From Lysobacterales bacterium (GTDB lineage Bacteria > Pseudomonadota > Gammaproteobacteria > Xanthomonadales > SZUA-36), in the NCBI GenBank assembly GCA_030637665.1, contig DAOWGA010000341.1, positions 1 through 11,051 of the forward strand: 11,051 nucleotides of DNA, in the 5' to 3' direction. The notes under the pieces were generated by a model. The model searched no databases. It was not told where the DNA came from and was given only the letters and a program-made list of their open reading frames with translations. Below, piece after piece: positions 6,809 through 11,051 of the stretch. Both the position numbers and the translations under genes were made by a program. The stretch's first letter is position 1. Each line of letters opens with the position of its first letter.

Positions 6809-8970
6809 AGGTCCTCGATCAAAAAACCGGAATGGATCGCCGCGCGTTCCTGAAAGTCTCAATGATGGCATCGGGCGCGCTGATGATAGGCGTTAATTGG
6901 GCCAGTGCAGCATTGGCCAACGAACTCGACGGAAGTACCTGGATACCCAACCTGTACGTTCGCATCGATCGCGACGGCAAGATCACTATCGTGAGCAAGA
7001 ACCCGGAAGCGGGCCAGGGCGTGAAAACCGCTTTCCCGATGGTCGTCGCGGAGTGCCTGGAAGTTGACTGGCATGACGTAAACGTCGAACAGGCGCCGCT
7101 GGACGACCGCTACGGCCGCCAGGTCGTGGGCGGCAGCCGCGGGACACCTGACGGCTGGGATGACCTGCGCATAGCCGGTACCGGGGCACTTCACCTCCTG
7201 ACCGCCGCTGCGGCCGGCAAGTGGGGCGTATCGGCAGCCGAATGCAGCGCCGCAAGTGGAACAATCGTGCACAAGCCATCCGGGAAGTCTGCCGCTTACC
7301 ACACCCTGCTGGACATAGCGGCCAAACTGCCGGTTCCCGATGTCTCTGATCTGAAACTCAAGAGCCGCCCCGAAGATTTCAAACTACTGGGAACCTTCGT
7401 TCCCGGTGTAGACAATCCAAAGATCGTCACCGGCCAGCCTTTGTTCGGCTGTGATACGCGACTCAATGGGATGCTCTATGCGGTGTTTGAAAAATGCCCG
7501 TCTTTCGGTGGCAAAGTTCGCAGCGCCAATGTGGAGAAAATCAGAAAACTGCCGGGCGTCACACATGCCTTCGTGATTAAAGGTACTGAAAATCTCAATG
7601 GCCTCATGCCCGGTGTCGCGATCGTTGCGAAAAGCTGGTGGGAGGCCAACTCGGCCCGCAATCAATTGCAGGTAGACTGGGACAGCAGCCATGCGGATTC
7701 CACGGCGGATTTCAATGCCCGTGCGCAGGTCCTGAGCAAGGAGCAGGGTGAAACCCTTCGCGCGGACGGCAATGTCGAAAAAGCATTAGATTCCGCTGAT
7801 AAGGTCATCCAATCCAGTTACTACTACCCCTTCGTTTCCCACGCCAACATGGAGCCTCAGAACTGCACGGCCCGGTACCACGAATCGGGGAGAATGGAGC
7901 TTTGGGCGCCTTCACAAAACCCGAAATCAGGGCGCAGCCTGGTATCCGGGACCCTGGGAATTCCCGAGGACAGAATTCATGTAAACCTGACCCGGATTGG
8001 TGGCGGGTTCGGCCGCCGCCTGAGGAATGACTTCATGGTGGAAGCTGCCTGGATCGCCCGTGAAGTGGGCCGCCCGGTACAGCTGCAATGGACCCGTGAA
8101 GATGACATGCGCCATGATTTCTATCGACCGGCAGCCTGGCACCACTTCCAGGCGGGGATCGATGGCAATGGCAGGATGACTGCATTCGACCATCACTTCA
8201 TTACCTTCGGAAAAAATGGAGAAACCATCTCCGGCGCCGGCCTGTCGCCTGATCATTACCCGGCCGGACTGGTTCAGAATTTTCGCTTGAGGCAGTCTGT
8301 CATCGAAGCCAATGTACCCACCGGCCCGTGGCGGTCACCCGGGCATTCTGCCTATTGCTGGGCTTATCAGAGTTTCTTTGACGAGCTTGCACTGGCCGCA
8401 GGGCGTGATCAACTGGAATTCCGCCTGGACCTGCTTTCCAGGTCCTACGGCAAGCCACCGCTGAACCTGGAAAGAACCAGCGGTACGCTCAGAGTCGCTG
8501 CGGAAAAAGCCGGCTGGGGACGCAAGCTGGCCGCCAATCGCGGCCTGGGAATGGCGTTCCACTACGACCACGGCGGATTCGTCTCGCACGTGGCAGAAGT
8601 AGTCGCCAAGGGTTCAAAGATTCAGGTCGAAAAAGTCTGGTCCGGTATCGATATCGGCCCGGTCATCAACCTGAGCGGCGCCAGGAACCAGGTGGAAGGC
8701 TGCGTGGTCGATGCGCTCAGCACCGCCCAGCTGGAAATCACATTTGCCGATGGAGCCACCGAACAAAGCAATTTCTCAGATTACGAACTCCTCAGGATCG
8801 ATCAGTCTCCTGAAATCGAATGTCATTTCATTCAGAGCGATTTTCCGCCGATGGGTCTGGGCGAACCGCCCATTGCACCGGCTACACCAGCCATTGCGAA
8901 TGCGATCTTCGCGGCAACGGGCACGCGCATTCGGGAACTCCCGTTCAATCGATCCGGGATTTCGGTATAG
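6805..8970 (+). CDS. Molybdopterin-binding large subunit, isoquinoline 1-oxidoreductase beta-like, Tat-exported
   Basis: A 721-residue catalytic subunit that should hydroxylate an N-heterocycle or oxidise an aldehyde with water-derived oxygen. The N-terminus carries a twin-arginine signal: DRRAFLK (11-17), a hydrophobic stretch (about 18-37) and a likely cleavage site after ALA (36-38), so the mature enzyme is periplasmic. Cofactor-binding motifs include NPEAGQGVKT (66-75), IGGGFGRRLRNDF (398-410), PTGPWRSPGHSAY (505-517) and GLGEPP (684-689), whose Glu687 matches the essential base of xanthine oxidase-family enzymes. Length and motif order match IorB rather than XdhB. The ATG at 6805 overlaps the small-subunit stop and has AGGAG at 6793-6797; an internal ATG at residue 10 would still keep the RR motif. 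No XdhC- or MobA-type maturation gene is adjacent. The natural substrate is not evident, and 'isoquinoline' is a family name only. Confidence 0.94.
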   Translation: MKVLDQKTGMDRRAFLKVSMMASGALMIGVNWASAALANELDGSTWIPNLYVRIDRDGKITIVSKNPEAGQGVKTAFPMVVAECLEVDWHDVNVEQAPLDDRYGRQVVGGSRGTPDGWDDLRIAGTGALHLLTAAAAGKWGVSAAECSAASGTIVHKPSGKSAAYHTLLDIAAKLPVPDVSDLKLKSRPEDFKLLGTFVPGVDNPKIVTGQPLFGCDTRLNGMLYAVFEKCPSFGGKVRSANVEKIRKLPGVTHAFVIKGTENLNGLMPGVAIVAKSWWEANSARNQLQVDWDSSHADSTADFNARAQVLSKEQGETLRADGNVEKALDSADKVIQSSYYYPFVSHANMEPQNCTARYHESGRMELWAPSQNPKSGRSLVSGTLGIPEDRIHVNLTRIGGGFGRRLRNDFMVEAAWIAREVGRPVQLQWTREDDMRHDFYRPAAWHHFQAGIDGNGRMTAFDHHFITFGKNGETISGAGLSPDHYPAGLVQNFRLRQSVIEANVPTGPWRSPGHSAYCWAYQSFFDELALAAGRDQLEFRLDLLSRSYGKPPLNLERTSGTLRVAAEKAGWGRKLAANRGLGMAFHYDHGGFVSHVAEVVAKGSKIQVEKVWSGIDIGPVINLSGARNQVEGCVVDALSTAQLEITFADGATEQSNFSDYELLRIDQSPEIECHFIQSDFPPMGLGEPPIAPATPAIANAIFAATGTRIRELPFNRSGISV

Positions 8971-8974
8971 CAGC

Positions 8975-9895
8975 TCAATTTCCGAAACGAAACTCGAATG
9001 TTGCGCCATAGACAGGGGCGGGATCATATTTGTGCTCGACAATGGCCTGTCCTGACTCGTCTTCCAGTTTTAATTTGCCGGCAAATTCCAAGCCTGCAAA
9101 CACGGCAAGACGCACCGACCGGTTTGGCTCCCAGGCAGCGTTCAGCACCAGCGGGAAAGACTGGTCGCGGCCAACGCCTCCGGGAGCCTCGCCCTCGTCA
9201 TCCAGCCGGAACTCATTTTCCTCGTAGCGTCCCGCCAGGCCCAAACTCCAGGCTTTACCAGCCTGGAAGGTCAGCGTCAGGCCCGGGCCTTGCGAAGCGG
9301 CCAAACCACGACCGGTGGAAAGATTCCAACGCTCGCTGATATTCCAGTCAATTATCAGAAAGGGGAAGAAGCGGGTACTGGATTCCAGTCTTGAAAAAAC
9401 GCCGATACCCGGACCGATGGTGAGGTCTTTGTCGATGCGCCAGGCGGCGCCGGCAAACAAGCCCCAGGTGCGGCTGTCCCCGGAATCAGCACTCTTCTCG
9501 CCATTGAAGCGAATGGTAGGAATAAGAAACCCGATTCCCCTGTCGCCGAATGCAAAGCGCCCGGATATTGAGGCGCGAGTGTCCTCGATTTCCCCCCATG
9601 GGCCGGGGTCGGTAAATCCGGCGAAGTCCTCGAAGACATAGTCTGTGCGGCCACTCCCCACTGAAACGCCGATCGAGTTGCGGAAATCCCACATGTAATC
9701 CAGACCGGCAATGACAAACGTGCGATCGACGGAGAAAGCCCCTGTCTCATCCTTCAGGTCAGCGTCCGATTGAACGGCAATGCCACCCTCAAGGCGGAAA
9801 TTCCACGGGCTGTTCCCGGCTTCCTGCGCCAGGACATGAGCAGCAGATGAGAGAAGTGCGCCCAAAAGGGCCAGACGAATGATCAAACTGCGCAA
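8975..9895 (-). CDS. Secreted, probable outer-membrane beta-barrel protein of unknown function
   Basis: A protein of about 306 residues with a clean Sec signal peptide (RSLIIRLALLGALLSSAAHVLA, then QE). The mature part has alternating hydrophobic/polar strands rich in Gly, Trp, Phe and Tyr separated by Asp/Asn/Gly turns, and ends in a strand (GATFEFRFGN) with aromatic residues as expected of an outer-membrane barrel. I do not recognise a specific family or substrate, and it is not TolC-like. Start: TTG at 9893-9895 is preferred because AAAGGA lies about 8 bases upstream and the signal peptide then begins directly with its basic residue. A GTG at 9926-9928 would add 11 polar residues (317 in total) and has no Shine-Dalgarno. 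No in-frame ATG exists near the N-terminus. It ends 4 bases from the convergent molybdopterin subunit and is divergent from the cytochrome b gene. Confidence 0.82.
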   Translation of the reverse strand: MRSLIIRLALLGALLSSAAHVLAQEAGNSPWNFRLEGGIAVQSDADLKDETGAFSVDRTFVIAGLDYMWDFRNSIGVSVGSGRTDYVFEDFAGFTDPGPWGEIEDTRASISGRFAFGDRGIGFLIPTIRFNGEKSADSGDSRTWGLFAGAAWRIDKDLTIGPGIGVFSRLESSTRFFPFLIIDWNISERWNLSTGRGLAASQGPGLTLTFQAGKAWSLGLAGRYEENEFRLDDEGEAPGGVGRDQSFPLVLNAAWEPNRSVRLAVFAGLEFAGKLKLEDESGQAIVEHKYDPAPVYGATFEFRFGN

Positions 9896-9944
9896 TTTAG
9901 AATTCCTTTGACTGCTGGTGGTTAACACGGGAATGGATAGGCGT

Positions 9945-9978
9945 AGTCTATCGGCTTTTTTCGTAATGTCCTACATTA
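9945..9978 (-). promoter_or_regulatory. Perfect 15-bp inverted repeat with candidate leftward -10
   Basis: TAATGT-CCT-ACATTA at 9964-9978 is a perfect 6-bp-arm palindrome with a 3-base centre, a plausible site for a dimeric regulator. On the leftward strand a -10-like TAGACT (plus-strand 9945-9950) lies downstream at a distance that would put the repeat over the -35 position, where no good -35 hexamer is present. That arrangement suits activation of the beta-barrel gene. The repeat lies between divergent genes, so it could also act on the cytochrome b gene. The regulator is not identified. Confidence 0.4.
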
Positions 9979-10009
9979 GCCGGTAATTTTCAGCCAGCCA
10001 TTGCATCAA

Positions 10010-10040
10010 GGCGCCTCGGGTGCAAGCACCAGGAGACGCC
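10010..10040. repeat. Strong imperfect hairpin in the divergent intergenic region
   Basis: Outer arms GGCGCCTC (10010-10017) and GAGACGCC (10033-10040) pair with one mismatch. Inner arms GGTGC (10019-10023) and GCACC (10026-10030) pair perfectly around an AA loop, with a small internal bulge between the two stems. The structure lies 92 bases upstream of the cytochrome b start and is not followed by a proper T-run in either direction, so it is not a textbook terminator. It could be a REP-type element, an operator or a leader RNA structure. Confidence 0.5.
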
Positions 10041-10098
10041 CAGCTGATTTTCTGAAATAATTACATTGAGGAACAGCTCTCCTGGCAGGGAAATCCTG

Positions 10099-10104
10099 GA
10101 TAAT
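10099..10104 (+). promoter_or_regulatory. Candidate -10 element for the cytochrome b gene
   Basis: GATAAT matches five of six bases of the sigma70 -10 consensus and would start transcription near 10110, about 20 bases before the TTG start. At 16-18 bases upstream there is only GCTCTC-like sequence, so no -35 is evident. This assignment rests on the single hexamer and its position. Confidence 0.28.
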
Positions 10105-10131
10105 TACCAGAATAAAAATGATGCAAATCCC

Positions 10132-11051
10132 TTGAATATTTTTCAACGCATTCGCTTATCCATTTTTCCGGGTGACCGAACAGCGGCACATGAGCAAAAT
10201 GGCCACCGGAACTATTTCCGGAGCTTTCTGCTGCATTTCAGACCCAGTGTCGTTCCGGAGCGCACTCTCCGCTTGTCCCTGACCTGGGGGCTGGGCGGCA
10301 TGGCCGCCGTGCTGGTGTTTCTTCTCCTTGGCACAGGCTTGATGCTCAAATTCGCGTATGAGCCTTTTCCCGACCGGGCCTATGACTCCATTGTGTACCT
10401 GGAGAACCATATCCCATTCGGCCAACTGATCAGAAACATCCACCGATGGAGCGCCAATGGGCTTCTTCTGGTGGCATTCCTGCATTTTTTGCGAATCTTT
10501 TATACCGGTGCTTTTACAGGTCCCCGCCAATTCAACTGGATCATCGGCATCATGCTTTTCACCGCCGTTATTTTTTCCAACTTTACCGGCTACCTCCTGC
10601 CCTGGGATCAGCTGGCCTATTGGGCGATTACCATCAGCACCGCCATGCTGGAATACATACCCGGTGTGGGAACAGGGCTAAAGGAATGGGTGCTCGGGGG
10701 AGCGGAGCCGGGCCCAACGACCGTCATGAATTTCTATGCCATTCACACAGCCATTCTGCCGGCCATTTTGCTGTTCGTCCTGCCTTTCCACTTCTGGCGC
10801 ATCCGCAAGGCAAACGGCCTGGTGATTCCCCGTTCGCCCACAGAAGATCCCGCTATACATGGCGCCGCGGCAGATGCCATGCCAAACCTGATCGTGCGTG
10901 AAGTGACGATGGCCCTGGTTCTGCTTGCTGTCATCCTGCTCATATCCATGTTTTTCAACGCACCGCTGGCCGACCAGGCAAACCCCGGCCTGAGCCCAAA
11001 CCCCACCAAGGCACCCTGGTACTTTATGGGCATCCAGGAAATGCTCATGCA
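10132..11051 (+). CDS. Cytochrome b subunit of a bc-type quinol oxidoreductase (partial, runs off the right edge)
   Basis: An open frame of 306 complete codons encodes the diheme quinol-oxidising membrane subunit of a bc1/b6f-like complex. Heme ligands are His104/His118 in NIHRWSANGLLLVAFLHFLR (102-121) and His205/His220 in the helix beginning FYAIHTAILP. The second pair has 14 intervening residues, as in cytochrome b6, against 13 in mitochondrial-type cytochrome b; the first pair has 13. GYLLPWDQLAYWA (153-165) is the conserved cd-helix region. After the b6-like part the frame continues into a subunit IV-like segment with NPTKAPWYFMGIQEML (290-305), where APWYF replaces the usual PEWYF of the quinol-oxidation site; such 'TKAPWYF' forms occur in cytochrome b of several anaerobic or menaquinone-using bacteria. 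The TTG at 10132 is chosen because family members begin MNIF and no in-frame ATG precedes the first TM; it lacks a clear Shine-Dalgarno. No Rieske gene lies upstream. Confidence 0.9.
   Translation, partial: MNIFQRIRLSIFPGDRTAAHEQNGHRNYFRSFLLHFRPSVVPERTLRLSLTWGLGGMAAVLVFLLLGTGLMLKFAYEPFPDRAYDSIVYLENHIPFGQLIRNIHRWSANGLLLVAFLHFLRIFYTGAFTGPRQFNWIIGIMLFTAVIFSNFTGYLLPWDQLAYWAITISTAMLEYIPGVGTGLKEWVLGGAEPGPTTVMNFYAIHTAILPAILLFVLPFHFWRIRKANGLVIPRSPTEDPAIHGAAADAMPNLIVREVTMALVLLAVILLISMFFNAPLADQANPGLSPNPTKAPWYFMGIQEMLM

Noticed and set aside
1541..8970. A single pathway linking decarboxylase, export operon and molybdenum hydroxylase (amino acid to aldehyde to acid, with export)
   Set aside because: The genes are in separate, divergent or convergent transcription units, substrates are unknown, and the hydroxylase is predicted periplasmic while the decarboxylase is cytoplasmic. 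Proximity alone does not support it.
8960..8987. TTTCGG...CCGAAA inverted repeat at the convergent stops as a terminator
   Set aside because: Six-bp arms with a 16-base loop, low GC and no T-run; too weak to call.
10446..10901. 151-codon rightward frame inside the cytochrome b gene
   Set aside because: It is out of frame with the cytochrome b reading, which carries all four heme ligands and the cd-helix motif; composition is His/Arg/Pro-rich shadow.

Overview
The window reads as chromosomal DNA of a Gram-negative bacterium, most likely a gammaproteobacterium. A tripartite-type efflux adaptor, a Tat-exported molybdenum hydroxylase and an outer-membrane beta-barrel all require a two-membrane envelope. 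Gene density is high and GC content moderate. Genus cannot be fixed from the sequence alone. I see no insertion sequence, phage gene, CRISPR array, tRNA or rRNA, and no obvious compositional break, so this looks like ordinary core/accessory metabolic DNA.

Layout, left to right. (1) A possible last few codons of a rightward gene end at 35, followed by a GC-rich hairpin at 61-80. (2) A leftward acyl-CoA dehydrogenase of the ACAD10/11 type (126-1376) is divergent, across 164 bp, from (3) a rightward GTG-initiated group II PLP-dependent decarboxylase (1541-3025). (4) The decarboxylase converges, with a 10-bp overlap, on a three-gene leftward MacAB-like export operon: adaptor (4990-6234), ATPase (4251-4964) and permease (3016-4254). 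The last two overlap by ATGA. (5) Divergent from it, across 94 bp, is a two-gene rightward operon for an isoquinoline 1-oxidoreductase-type molybdenum hydroxylase: a 2Fe-2S subunit (6329-6808) and a Tat-signal-bearing molybdopterin subunit (6805-8970), again joined by ATGA. (6) Four bases later a leftward gene for a secreted, probably outer-membrane beta-barrel protein ends (8975-9895). (7) A 236-bp divergent intergenic region carries a perfect 15-bp inverted repeat and a strong hairpin. (8) A rightward TTG-initiated cytochrome b gene starts at 10132 and runs off the right edge.

How the genes fit together. The export operon should build an inner-membrane ATPase/permease with a periplasmic adaptor; no TolC-type outer-membrane factor is encoded here, so it would be borrowed from elsewhere. 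The molybdenum hydroxylase should fold in the cytoplasm and reach the periplasm through Tat as a heterodimer, using only the large subunit's signal. The cytochrome b is the diheme quinol-oxidising membrane subunit of a bc-type complex, with b6-like heme-ligand spacing. The metabolic enzymes (dehydrogenase, decarboxylase, hydroxylase) do not form one evident pathway. I did not find a convincing new multi-gene system. The points most worth a second look are the cytochrome b, the decarboxylase active-site loop and the regulatory DNA at 9945-10131.
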